Below are positions 35,624-44,234 of a DNA stretch of 63,443 nucleotides, piece by piece. The stretch comes from an uncultured Clostridia bacterium (lineage in GTDB: Bacteria; Bacillota; Clostridia; Christensenellales; Borkfalkiaceae): assembly GCA_947588985.1 (NCBI GenBank), contig CANQBG010000005.1:1-63443 (forward strand), written 5' to 3'. Below the pieces are notes generated by a model. That model had not been told where the DNA came from and did no database searches. It saw only the letters and a program-made list of their open reading frames with translations. Within the stretch, counting starts at the first letter, position 1. Each line of letters opens with the position of its first letter. The position numbers and the translations under genes were made by a program.

Positions 35624-37027
35624 CTAATCGATGACGACGCCGAGATAGTCTTTGATCGTGCGGTTGCGGATACAGATGATGGCATAGGCAAAGAAGGCAA
35701 AGGCGATCCCGATGACGACGAGCACGCCGAGGAAGAGCATCTTCACGAGTTTGCGGAAGGCGATGGAGAGCGAGATATCCGTGATCCACTTCACGAGGAG
35801 GTTGATCACGAAGTACCCCCCGATGGTAAAGACGAAAGAGAGGGGGATGGCCGCCACGCACAGCAGGAAGAGTTGCAGAAAGAGCAGGCCGAAGAGCTGA
35901 CTTCGGCGCATGCCCACCGAGAGCAGGATGCCCCCCGAGCGCGCAAACACCTTGATGTATTTGTCGATCATGAGAAAGACGGTGAGCACGAGCCCCACGC
36001 CGAGGGCGGAGCCGACGATGATATAGAGGTTGGTCGCGAGGATCTGAAGGGAATTGAGGACGTCCACCTTGTCCACCGAGGTGAGGCCGGCATAGAGGAA
36101 CGTCGTATCCGTGAAGCTCTGCTTCCACGTGCGGTACTCTTCATACGTCGGCCAGTCGGGGAGGATGTAGCGGTAGCGCACGAGCCGCTTGTCCTTAAAG
36201 AAGTCGTTCTCGTAGCGCATGAAGAAAGAGGGCCGCATATTGGTGTCTTTATGCCCCGTGAGCGAATAGAATTCCTCCCGGACGACGCCGCTCACCTTGC
36301 CGCTGAATTGGAAGGAGAGGGGCGGCTTGCCGTCGCGCGGGTCCTTGAGGTAGACGGAGATCGTCTTTCCCATCACGTCGTCGGGCTCCAAGCGGTAGGC
36401 CTCGAGCAGGGGAAGGCCGAGAGCGATGTCCTCCTTTTCGGCGGGGTACTCTCCCGTAAGGAAGAAGCTGCTTTCCCCGAACCGGGATTCGAGCTCGGTT
36501 TGGTCCCCTTGGGTGAAGTAAGCCTCCTCGGGATGGGCGACGGTGCAGAAACTCACCGACTTGCTCGCGGCATACTGCTCTCCCTCCACCTCGAGCACGA
36601 AGAAGGAGGAATCCCCGAGGAACTTCCCGCCCACGCCGAAGCGCGCGGAGATGTCGCTCGAAAAGTTGTGCAGATAATAGAGGTCCTTTTTGGCGTTTGG
36701 CCACCGCTCCTCGATGAGGGAGGCGGCCGTCGCGCTCTGGGTGATCATGAGGTTTGCGGAGGCCGAATCGCGCTCGAATTCCGTCTTGCGCTGGTTGATG
36801 GCGGCGTTGTACACCGTGAAGAGGCAGATGAGGAAGGCAAGACAGGCAAAGGTGAGGCACATCTTCACGTTCATCCACGCATACGTCCCCATGTTTTTGA
36901 GGGCGAGGCGGAAGAGACTGAATCCCTTTCCGATCTCCGTGGCGGCATCCCGGCCGAATTGTTCAATGGAGCCGAAGGCGTGTTGGTCGAGCTCCTGCGG
37001 CTCGGTATCGGGGCGGCGTTTACTCAT
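35624..37027 (-). CDS. MacB/FtsX-like ABC permease, type A, pair 1
   Basis: The start is the ATG at 37027, which overlaps the end of the preceding permease by eight bases and has GGAGG upstream; the in-frame extension to 37054 would lie inside that gene. The 467-residue protein begins with a soluble stretch, then LFRLALKNMGTYAWMN and a membrane helix (about 50-70), a large extracytoplasmic domain to about 320, and three C-terminal helices (about 330-460). This is the four-helix FtsX/MacB topology. It is the last gene of a seven-gene ABC operon and resembles the other two type-A permeases here, especially in the region before the first helix and the C-terminal helices. Such permeases export peptides or lipoproteins or transmit signals; the substrate is unknown. 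Confidence 0.82.
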   Translation of the reverse strand: MSKRRPDTEPQELDQHAFGSIEQFGRDAATEIGKGFSLFRLALKNMGTYAWMNVKMCLTFACLAFLICLFTVYNAAINQRKTEFERDSASANLMITQSATAASLIEERWPNAKKDLYYLHNFSSDISARFGVGGKFLGDSSFFVLEVEGEQYAASKSVSFCTVAHPEEAYFTQGDQTELESRFGESSFFLTGEYPAEKEDIALGLPLLEAYRLEPDDVMGKTISVYLKDPRDGKPPLSFQFSGKVSGVVREEFYSLTGHKDTNMRPSFFMRYENDFFKDKRLVRYRYILPDWPTYEEYRTWKQSFTDTTFLYAGLTSVDKVDVLNSLQILATNLYIIVGSALGVGLVLTVFLMIDKYIKVFARSGGILLSVGMRRSQLFGLLFLQLFLLCVAAIPLSFVFTIGGYFVINLLVKWITDISLSIAFRKLVKMLFLGVLVVIGIAFAFFAYAIICIRNRTIKDYLGVVID

Positions 37028-38261
37028 GGCGCACCTCCTGTGCGATCGCGGCATTGCGGATCTTGTGGTTGACGCGGAAGAAGAGCAGCATGGTGAAAAG
37101 GGCGAGCCCGAGGAGCACGGAGAAGGGCACGATGGGGCGGAAGCGGGAGACGAAGCTCGCGCTGAACTTGGCGAAGAGCTGCCCGCAGAGGTTGATGAAG
37201 TAGAGGTTGAAGGCCATGGAAAACAGCGTCCCCAAAAACACGGCGACGGTCACGAGCAAGACGGCGATGGTACAGTAGATGGAGGCCACCGTGCGGCTGG
37301 TCGCGCCGAGCAGTTTGAGCCGGCAGATCATGCCCTTTCGCTGGCGGTAGAAGATGGCGATGAGGGAATAGAGGATGAAGAGTACGAGCACGCCGAGAAC
37401 GAACGTCACCGCGAAGAAGAAGGCCTGCGCGATGGCGATATTCTCCACCTGCGTCGCGACGGCAAATTCCATGGTGGCCTCCCGTCCCGCGCGCGTCAGT
37501 TCGAGATAGGCGTTGTGCAACGCGCGGCTGTCGCGAAAGACGTAGTAGAGCGAGGAATAGGCGGGCGTCCCCTCGGGGATGAAGTAGAAATTCGCGCTCG
37601 AGAGGTAGGTCTCCTTGGAGTGCAGGGCATTATATTGCGAGATGCGCGAAGTATTCACATAGCCGATGATCTTGTAGGTCTGTGGCGGGATGCCGGAAAA
37701 ATCGCGCCCCGCTGCGGGGTCGTCGAAGAACATGTCGGGCGAGAGGGTGAGGGTATCCCCGATCGTCACGCCCACGAGCTTGGCGATATCTTTATTGATG
37801 GTCATCTCCCCGGGATTTTCGGGGAAGGCAAAGCCCGCCGCCTCGTCGTGATAGGGGGCGAAGGTCTCCGCGGCGTGCGCATAGGGGACGGCATACCCCG
37901 AAATGGTGATGGAGACGTCGAGTTCCGCGGAGTCCTCGTCCTCCGCCGCCGTCTTGTTGTGGGGATGGGTGTTGCGCTGTTGGGAACCCGTCAGCGTCGC
38001 GTAGCGGGTGATGCCGTCGATGATGCCGAGGTAGGGCGTCCCGCCCGCGAGGGTGAGCGATTCATCGGCGCCTTTCACGGTGAGATAGTAGTAGTCGGAA
38101 TACTCGTTGAGCCCCTTATACATGCCGCTCGGCACGTCGAGCAGCACGGAAATGACGGAGAGCAACGCGGCGACGAAGGCCGTCAGAATGACCCCGATGA
38201 AGAGGATGGTCTTTTTCAGAAACCATGCCTCGAGAAAGATGAGTTTTAAGACGCGTTTCAA
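37020..38261 (-). CDS. MacB/FtsX-like ABC permease, type B, pair 1 (TTG start)
   Basis: Comparison with the two other type-B permeases (which begin MKRILKLIF or MRHVFRLIK) places the start at a TTG at 38261, overlapping the upstream stop as TTGA, with GGAGG about eight bases before it. The 413-residue protein has a first helix at about 15-38, a long extracytoplasmic domain, and three helices in the last 150 residues, ending in AQEVRHE, a terminus shared by all three type-B proteins. It probably pairs with the type-A permease encoded next. A cluster of Asp/Glu residues lies in the outer domain. Confidence 0.82.
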   Translation of the reverse strand: MKRVLKLIFLEAWFLKKTILFIGVILTAFVAALLSVISVLLDVPSGMYKGLNEYSDYYYLTVKGADESLTLAGGTPYLGIIDGITRYATLTGSQQRNTHPHNKTAAEDEDSAELDVSITISGYAVPYAHAAETFAPYHDEAAGFAFPENPGEMTINKDIAKLVGVTIGDTLTLSPDMFFDDPAAGRDFSGIPPQTYKIIGYVNTSRISQYNALHSKETYLSSANFYFIPEGTPAYSSLYYVFRDSRALHNAYLELTRAGREATMEFAVATQVENIAIAQAFFFAVTFVLGVLVLFILYSLIAIFYRQRKGMICRLKLLGATSRTVASIYCTIAVLLVTVAVFLGTLFSMAFNLYFINLCGQLFAKFSASFVSRFRPIVPFSVLLGLALFTMLLFFRVNHKIRNAAIAQEVRHE

Positions 38262-39556
38262 ATCGCGGCCTCCGTAACAAAGAAATCCTTTGCAGATTTT
38301 CGCATCAGGCGCGGGAGCGCCAGAAGGAAGCAGAGAAGGGCGGCGGCAAACACGGCGGCCGCGCCGATCGCGAGGAGCCACAAAAGTCGGGTCGCGGAGA
38401 TGTGCAGGGTGACGCCTGCGAGGAGTTTCACGGCGAAGCCGATCGCCGCATATCCCGCCACGGTGACGGCGGCGGAGATCGGAAGCGCCAAGAGACACAG
38501 AAGCAGCAGTTGCACGAAGAGAAGCCCGAAGAGGCGGCTTCTCGGCATTCCGCAGGCGAGCAAAATGCCGCACTGCCGCGAGAAGATGCGCACATATTTC
38601 CCGATCATGAGCAAGATCATCACGAAGAGCCCCGCCGCGAGCCCCGCGCCGATGACGGTGTAGAGGTTGTTCGCGAGCATGCGGACGCCCTCGAGCATGT
38701 AGATATCTCCGAGCAATTCCCCGCCGCGCAGGCGGTAGCCGTAGGTGAGGATCTCCCTGTTTTGGACGTGCGTCACCCATTCTTCGGGTTCATAGAGATA
38801 GATGCGGTAGGGGATCGCGTCGAAGGCGGGGTCGCTCTCGTGGAGGAGAACGGAAGGCAGGTCGAAGGCATTGGAGCTGAGATGTCCCGTCAGTTGAAAG
38901 TACCCGAAGGCGAGACAGCCGCATACCATGCCCGAGATGAGGGGCTCCGATTCGCCTTTGATATAGAGTTCGATCTCCTTTCCCATCACGTCCTCCGCGC
39001 GGAGGCCGAGCAGGGCGAGATAGGGCTCCGCAAGGACGATCTCCCCCGCTTTTTCGGGCAGTCTCCCGAGGACGGGCTCCCCGAGCCCGCGCGCCTTCAT
39101 CTCCGTGCGGTCTGCCTCGAGGACGGAGGTGCGGTCGAGGACGCAAAACACCGCGTCCCGCGCCGTATAGTCCCGATCCCCGAGGCGGAGGGAGAAGTGC
39201 CGCGCCGAGGGCGTGAGCACGCCGCCTCCCTGTTGCTTTGCGATGCGGGAGAGAAGTACGGAGCCGGAGAGCGTACGCACATAGGTATCCCTGCTCTTCG
39301 GGACATAGCTGCGGAAGATCGCAGAGTGCTCTTCGGAAGGTTCCGCGGATAGCTCATAGACAAAGACGTTTCCCGAGGAGGCGTCCTTTAAGATCTCCTC
39401 CCGCTGCCCGAGGAGGGCGAGGTTGTAGCCGCTGAAGAGGCAGATGAGCATGGCGAGCATGGCAAAGACGAGCGAGAGGCGGATGTTGAGCCACGCATAG
39501 GCGCGGATATTGTGCGCCGCAATGCGCAGAAGGGGGATCTTTTTGGAGCTACTCAT
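38258..39556 (-). CDS. MacB/FtsX-like ABC permease, type A, pair 2
   Basis: The start is the ATG at 39556 (MSSSKKIPLLRIAAHN), eight bases inside the end of the upstream permease and preceded by GGAGG; a longer frame to 39634 would overlap the coding body of that gene. The 432-residue protein repeats the type-A plan: short soluble N-terminus, RIAAHNIRAYAWLNIRLSL before the first helix, an extracytoplasmic domain, and three C-terminal helices. The resemblance to the pair-1 and pair-3 type-A proteins shows origin by tandem duplication. Confidence 0.82.
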   Translation of the reverse strand: MSSSKKIPLLRIAAHNIRAYAWLNIRLSLVFAMLAMLICLFSGYNLALLGQREEILKDASSGNVFVYELSAEPSEEHSAIFRSYVPKSRDTYVRTLSGSVLLSRIAKQQGGGVLTPSARHFSLRLGDRDYTARDAVFCVLDRTSVLEADRTEMKARGLGEPVLGRLPEKAGEIVLAEPYLALLGLRAEDVMGKEIELYIKGESEPLISGMVCGCLAFGYFQLTGHLSSNAFDLPSVLLHESDPAFDAIPYRIYLYEPEEWVTHVQNREILTYGYRLRGGELLGDIYMLEGVRMLANNLYTVIGAGLAAGLFVMILLMIGKYVRIFSRQCGILLACGMPRSRLFGLLFVQLLLLCLLALPISAAVTVAGYAAIGFAVKLLAGVTLHISATRLLWLLAIGAAAVFAAALLCFLLALPRLMRKSAKDFFVTEAAI

Positions 39557-40694
39557 GCCGCACCTCCTCCGCAAGGCGGGTGTTGCCGATCCTGCGCGCG
39601 AGCGAGGCGTAAAGCAGAAGGACGACGGCCGCAAACCCGAGGCTCACGCCGATGGGGATGAGGGGATGGAAGTGAGACGTGAAGGGGGTCTCGAAGAAGG
39701 CCGCGCACGCCGAGAGATAGTAGGTATTGAAGAGGAAGGAAAATCCCAGCCCCGCCACCACGGCAAAGAGCGCGATGAAGCACGCAATGGCGCAGTAGAT
39801 CCCCGCCACCGTCGCATTTTTAGCCCCGAGCATCTTGAGCCTGCAGATCTGCACCTTCCTCTGCCGGTAGAAGAGGGCGAAGAGCGCCCAGAGCACGAAG
39901 AACACGATGATGGCAAGGAGCAAGGCGATGGCAGTATAGAAAGAGACGGCGAGATCGATGTGTTCGAAGCGCATCGAAAGCACGGGGGGAACGGAGCAAT
40001 CTATGCCCTCTCGCGTCTTTTGGGCACACCATGTCCGAAGGTCCCTGCTCGAATTGAAGTCGACGCAGCAAAAATCCATGGGCTCCTCGTCGGTCACGAC
40101 GAGGTAGAATAGCCCGGAGGCGGGTTCATCGACGTAGTTACAGATCGTGAGGCTTAGGCTGTAAAATCCCGTCACGGTGAACTTCTGTCCCCCGAAGGAG
40201 AGCTCGTCCCCGAGCTTTGCGCCGAGCGCGGTCGCAATGCGGGTATCGACGCAGCATTCCCCCGCCTTTTCGGGATAGCGGCTGTTCGCATTGAGGCCGC
40301 TTTTCCACGCGTCGAGCGTCCAGAGCCCGCTCTCGGGAAGCGCCCAGCCCACTTGCTTTGTGCGCGTCCCGTTGGCGGACCATGTGATCGAAGTGATGGG
40401 GAAGCGCTTTTCCCCGAGGGTGATCTGCGTGTTATACGTGAGCCCTTCGCGGGCGGCATAGACGTTGTCTCCCCCGAGCGGCTTTGCCGCGGCGATGCTC
40501 TTTACGGGCACATCCGAAGCGATGTCCTGTATGGTGTTGTCGAGGTATTCATACATGCCCATGGGCACGTCATAGAGGACGGAGACGACGGAGAGAAAGG
40601 CCGCCGTGAAGATGGTGAGAATGACGCCGATAAAGAGCAGAGTCCATTTCAGAAACCATGCCTCGCGGAAGATGAGTTTTAAGATGCGTTTCAC
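39549..40694 (-). CDS. MacB/FtsX-like ABC permease, type B, pair 2
   Basis: The 381-residue protein starts MKRILKLIFREAWFLKW, continues into the first helix, has an outer domain from about residue 45 to 230, three C-terminal helices, and ends LAEEVRHE. An AGGAGG-like site lies upstream of the ATG. It follows the pair-3 type-A gene after 21 bases and overlaps the pair-2 type-A start by eight bases, so the B-then-A order is kept. Its outer domain is shorter than in pair 1, and it carries several Cys residues (for example CCVDTRIA and FCCVDF). Confidence 0.82.
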   Translation of the reverse strand: MKRILKLIFREAWFLKWTLLFIGVILTIFTAAFLSVVSVLYDVPMGMYEYLDNTIQDIASDVPVKSIAAAKPLGGDNVYAAREGLTYNTQITLGEKRFPITSITWSANGTRTKQVGWALPESGLWTLDAWKSGLNANSRYPEKAGECCVDTRIATALGAKLGDELSFGGQKFTVTGFYSLSLTICNYVDEPASGLFYLVVTDEEPMDFCCVDFNSSRDLRTWCAQKTREGIDCSVPPVLSMRFEHIDLAVSFYTAIALLLAIIVFFVLWALFALFYRQRKVQICRLKMLGAKNATVAGIYCAIACFIALFAVVAGLGFSFLFNTYYLSACAAFFETPFTSHFHPLIPIGVSLGFAAVVLLLYASLARRIGNTRLAEEVRHE

Positions 40695-40715
40695 AGGAGG
40701 TGCTCCTTTTCTGGA

Positions 40716-42053
40716 TCAGTTGACTTCGGTCACGAGCAGTTCTTTAATGGTCTTGGTGCGGAGGCGGAAGGCCATGTAGAAAAAGCAGATAAACGACATG
40801 GCGGCCACGATCACGAGCCCCGCGCCGAGCATGAAGATGAGCCGCCCCGCCGTGATCTCCATGGCGACGCCCGTCGCGAGCAGAATGACCCTCCCGATCA
40901 CGAGGTATCCCGCCGCCGTGAGAAGGGCGGAGAGGGGAATGGTGATGAGCGCCAAAATGGCGAGTTGGGCGAGCAGCAGGCGGTTTACGCGGGAGCGCGT
41001 CATGCCATAGGCGAGGAAGATCCCGCTCGCCCGCGCAAGCACTTTGAGATACTTCCCCATCATGAGAAAGACGGTGAGCACGAGCCCCACGGCAAGCGAG
41101 GAGCCGATGATGACGTAGAGCGTATTGGCGAGAGTCAGCACGTTGTCGAGCATCCAGAGCGCAGTCGTCTCCAACTGTCCGCCGTATGTGATGGTGATGG
41201 AATTTTTGAAGCGCGCCGTGAGGTCCTCCACGATCGCTTTCGCCTCCTGCCGCGTGTAGAGGCGGTCGAGCAGGAAGGCCACGGAATACACCGAGCCGCT
41301 CTGTCGGAAGATGGGGTGCCCGTCGCAGGCCATCGTGACGGGCAAGTAGCTGGAGACCCAATCGTCGTGCCCCGAGAGCGCGTAGTATTCCTTTCGGACG
41401 ATCCCCACGACTTTTCCGCCGAGAAGGGGTTCCTCTTCCCCCTTGACCACGAGGGAGACCTCTTTCCCGAGGAAGTCCCGCCCCAGCCCGTAGTTTTCGA
41501 GCAGGGGTTCCGCGAGCACGATCTCTTCCTCTGTCTCGGGGAGCCGCCCGATGAGGATCTCATCGCTCCCCGTCCGCGCGAGCAGTTCCTCCCGGTCCCC
41601 ATCCGTAAAGGGAAAGGAGGAAGAGTAGCAGTTGATCTTTAAGGTATCGTCTTGCGGGGCGAGCTCCTCGCCTTCCGCGAAGAAGGAGATGTAGCGGCAA
41701 TAGGCGTCGCTCAGGTTGAGGTGCAGGTGTTCATTGATATAGGCGTAGGTGCGGTTGCGCCAAAAGCTGATGCCCTCCTGCCCGGGGAAGTATTCTTCGG
41801 CAAAGTCCCGGGGGAAGCTCTTCTCCGTGGCCGAGGTGAGGCAGACATACCTTGCCGAGGCGGTGTTTCTGAGGAGGTCCTCCCGCTTGCCGGAGAGGGC
41901 GGAATTGTAACAGGTGAAGAGGCACACGAGGAAGGAGAGACAGGCGAACACGAAGGCCATCCGAAGGTTGATCCACGCGTACGAGCGGAAGTTCTTCGCC
42001 GCAAGGCGGAAGAGCGGGGCTCCCCTTTGGGGCGCATTGGCGGAATTACTCAT
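40716..42053 (-). CDS. MacB/FtsX-like ABC permease, type A, pair 3
   Basis: The 445-residue protein starts MSNSANAPQRGAPLFRLA at an ATG overlapping the end of the type-B gene by eight bases, with GGAGG upstream. The N-terminal soluble part, the pre-helix motif RSYAWINLRMAFVF, the first helix, the extracytoplasmic domain to about 300 and three C-terminal helices match the other type-A proteins. It is the third gene of the operon, after the ATPase and its paired type-B permease. Confidence 0.82.
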   Translation of the reverse strand: MSNSANAPQRGAPLFRLAAKNFRSYAWINLRMAFVFACLSFLVCLFTCYNSALSGKREDLLRNTASARYVCLTSATEKSFPRDFAEEYFPGQEGISFWRNRTYAYINEHLHLNLSDAYCRYISFFAEGEELAPQDDTLKINCYSSSFPFTDGDREELLARTGSDEILIGRLPETEEEIVLAEPLLENYGLGRDFLGKEVSLVVKGEEEPLLGGKVVGIVRKEYYALSGHDDWVSSYLPVTMACDGHPIFRQSGSVYSVAFLLDRLYTRQEAKAIVEDLTARFKNSITITYGGQLETTALWMLDNVLTLANTLYVIIGSSLAVGLVLTVFLMMGKYLKVLARASGIFLAYGMTRSRVNRLLLAQLAILALITIPLSALLTAAGYLVIGRVILLATGVAMEITAGRLIFMLGAGLVIVAAMSFICFFYMAFRLRTKTIKELLVTEVN

Positions 42054-43209
42054 GCCGGACCTCCTGTGCGATGCGGGTATTTCTGATCTTTACGCTGTAT
42101 CCCGCATAGAGCAAAAGATCGAAGAGACAGATCACAAGCAGCAGCGCAAAGGGGACGGCGGGATAGAAGTGCGAGGCGAAGGTCCACTCGAAGAGGTCGG
42201 AACAAAGCCCCATGAAGAACTTGTTGAAGAGGATGGAAAAGGCCGTTCCGAGCGCCGTCGCTCCCGCGCCGAGCAGTAGGGCGATGGTACAGTAGACGCG
42301 CGCCACCAGCCCGCTCCTCGCCCCGAGCAGACGGAAGCGGCAGATCTGCGTGCGCCGCTGTCGATAGAAGATGGCGATGAGGGAGTATAGGATGAAGAGC
42401 ACCATGAGGCCGAGCACGAAGGCGATCGCGCCGAAGAAGGCCTCGCAGAGGTCCACGTTTTTCAGCCCCTCCGTGAGGGGCTCGGCCACGGTGGCCCCGA
42501 GGTCCGTCTTGGCGAGCGTCTTGAACCGGTTGCATTGGGCGCGGATGTCGTCGTAATGCAAATAGCAAAAATCCATCGGCTCTTCGGGATCGATGCACAC
42601 ATAGAAGGAACAGAGGGGGGGCATGCCCGAGGCGCCCTGGGTATTCCACACCTTGCCGGAGTCAATGATCCCCGCAAGGAGCATGGGGCGGTCCCCGAAC
42701 GAGACGCTGTCTCCCGCCTTGGCGCCGAGGCGTTTTGCAAAGAGGGAGGTGCAGATGAATTCATCGGGCGCGGAGGGGATGCGGCCCGCCGTGAGGATGG
42801 GCTCCCAATGCGTGCCCACCTGCCCGAACTGATCGGGCATGAGCCCGAAGGCGCGCGTGGTGAAGTTCTTGTTATAGACGAAGGGGTCGCGCTCCCCCTC
42901 ATAGATGCCGATGGAATAGGCGCCCGTGGGGCCTTTTATGAGGACGTCCGTCGTCAGCCCCGCCTTGGTCGCATACACCCAATCGCCGCCGAGCGAAAAG
43001 GCCTCCTTTGCGGAGAGCTTGGGGATCGCGATCTCGGGCTGGGGGATGTCCTTCACGAGGTGCGTGTAGAGTCCGTTGGGCACGTCGATATAGACTGCCA
43101 CCACGGCGAGAAAGGCCGCGCAGAAGATGGTGAGGATGAGCCCGATGAGCGCGACGGTGCCGCCGAGGAAGCTGACTTCGCGCTTGATGAGCCGGAATAC
43201 GTGGCGCAT
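42046..43209 (-). CDS. MacB/FtsX-like ABC permease, type B, pair 3
   Basis: The 387-residue protein begins MRHVFRLIKREVSFLGG at an ATG three bases after the ATPase stop, with no strong ribosome site, so translation may be coupled to the ATPase gene. It has one N-terminal helix, an outer domain of about 200 residues, three C-terminal helices and the shared terminus AQEVRHE. It is the permease closest to the ATPase gene and the most diverged of the three at its N-terminus. Confidence 0.82.
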   Translation of the reverse strand: MRHVFRLIKREVSFLGGTVALIGLILTIFCAAFLAVVAVYIDVPNGLYTHLVKDIPQPEIAIPKLSAKEAFSLGGDWVYATKAGLTTDVLIKGPTGAYSIGIYEGERDPFVYNKNFTTRAFGLMPDQFGQVGTHWEPILTAGRIPSAPDEFICTSLFAKRLGAKAGDSVSFGDRPMLLAGIIDSGKVWNTQGASGMPPLCSFYVCIDPEEPMDFCYLHYDDIRAQCNRFKTLAKTDLGATVAEPLTEGLKNVDLCEAFFGAIAFVLGLMVLFILYSLIAIFYRQRRTQICRFRLLGARSGLVARVYCTIALLLGAGATALGTAFSILFNKFFMGLCSDLFEWTFASHFYPAVPFALLLVICLFDLLLYAGYSVKIRNTRIAQEVRHE

Positions 43210-43212
43210 GGG

Positions 43213-43908
43213 TTATGCGGAGGCGTCATCCCGCTTTTGGGTGACGTCGCTTATGATCTTGCCGTCCGACATCGTCACGATGCGGTCGGCCTTCTGCGCG
43301 TCCTCGGGGTCGTGCGTGACCATGATGATGGTCTTGCCCGATTCGTGCAATGCGGCGAGGATGCGCATGATATTCTCGCTGTTGGCCGTATCGAGGTTGC
43401 CGCATGGCTCGTCCGCGAGGATGTAGGAAGGGTCGTTGACGATGGCGCGCGCAATGGCGACGCGCTGCTGCTCGCCGCCCGAGAGATTTCTCGCCTTCTC
43501 CTTGATCTTTTTGGTGAGGCCGACTTCCGCGAGGGCGTCCTCCACGCGCTTTCTGTTCTGTTTGCCCGTCCTGCCCGCGAGCACGAGGGGGAGCTCCACG
43601 TTTTCATAGACGGAGTAGCTCGGCTCGAGGTAGAAGCTCTGGAACACGAATCCCACCGTCTTGTTGCGGTATTCCGCCACCTTCTTGCCCGAGAGCTTCG
43701 CGATGTTCTTCCCCTCCACGAAGATACTGCCCGAGGTGACGCGGTCGAGCGTCCCGATCATGTTGAGCAGGGTGGATTTCCCGCTGCCCGATTTGCCCGT
43801 GATGGCAACGAACTCGCCCTCCTCGATCTCGAGGGAGACGCCGTCGAGCGCAAAGAAACTCTTCCCGCCCGTCGAATACTTTTTTCTCACATCCTGGATT
43901 TTGATCAT
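43213..43908 (-). CDS. ABC transporter ATPase (LolD/MacB type), first gene of the permease operon
   Basis: I place the start at the ATG at 43908, preceded by GAGAGAAAG; a TTG 21 bases upstream lacks a ribosome site. The 231-residue protein has Walker A GKSGSGKS at 38-45, the Q-loop at FVFQ, the signature LSGGEQQ at 142-148, Walker B ILADEP at 163-168 and the switch histidine in VTHD. The sequence is typical of the LolD/MacB/FtsE class that works with FtsX-like permeases. It is the only ATPase in the operon and would have to serve all six permeases. Confidence 0.93.
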   Translation of the reverse strand: MIKIQDVRKKYSTGGKSFFALDGVSLEIEEGEFVAITGKSGSGKSTLLNMIGTLDRVTSGSIFVEGKNIAKLSGKKVAEYRNKTVGFVFQSFYLEPSYSVYENVELPLVLAGRTGKQNRKRVEDALAEVGLTKKIKEKARNLSGGEQQRVAIARAIVNDPSYILADEPCGNLDTANSENIMRILAALHESGKTIIMVTHDPEDAQKADRIVTMSDGKIISDVTQKRDDASA

Positions 43909-43992
43909 GGTCTTTCTCTCTGTTTTCAATGATTTATAGCAAAATATTACAAAACCGAGGGGGTGCCCGCGCGGCGTTCCCCACTCTCTGAA

Positions 43993-44021
43993 AGTATAGC
44001 AAATTTGAAAAAATTTGTCAA
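43993..44021 (-). promoter_or_regulatory. Promoter of the ABC permease operon
   Basis: On the minus strand, TTGACA (44016-44021), a 17-base spacer and TATACT (43993-43998), giving a leader of about 78 bases before the ATPase start. Confidence 0.85.
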
Positions 44022-44128
44022 GAATCGGGTGGGGAAATTTCGAATTTTTTCACAAAGTTTAGCGGAACGGAGCAAGCGCACCCCGGGAAAAATTTTTTTT
44101 CATTTTTCCGTCATGGTCCGCGAAGTAG

Positions 44129-44157
44129 TTGACAATCGGCCGAAGATATAGTATAAT
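44129..44157 (+). promoter_or_regulatory. Promoter of rny
   Basis: TTGACA (44129-44134), 17-base spacer, TATAAT (44152-44157). The leader is about 70 bases and contains a small GCCCCGC/GTGGGC hairpin. Confidence 0.88.
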
Positions 44158-44234
44158 TGAGACGACAATGTGTTATTATGCCCCGCAGTGGGCGATCCTT
44201 TGTCGAATGAACACCAAAAAAGAAGGAGGCTGAA

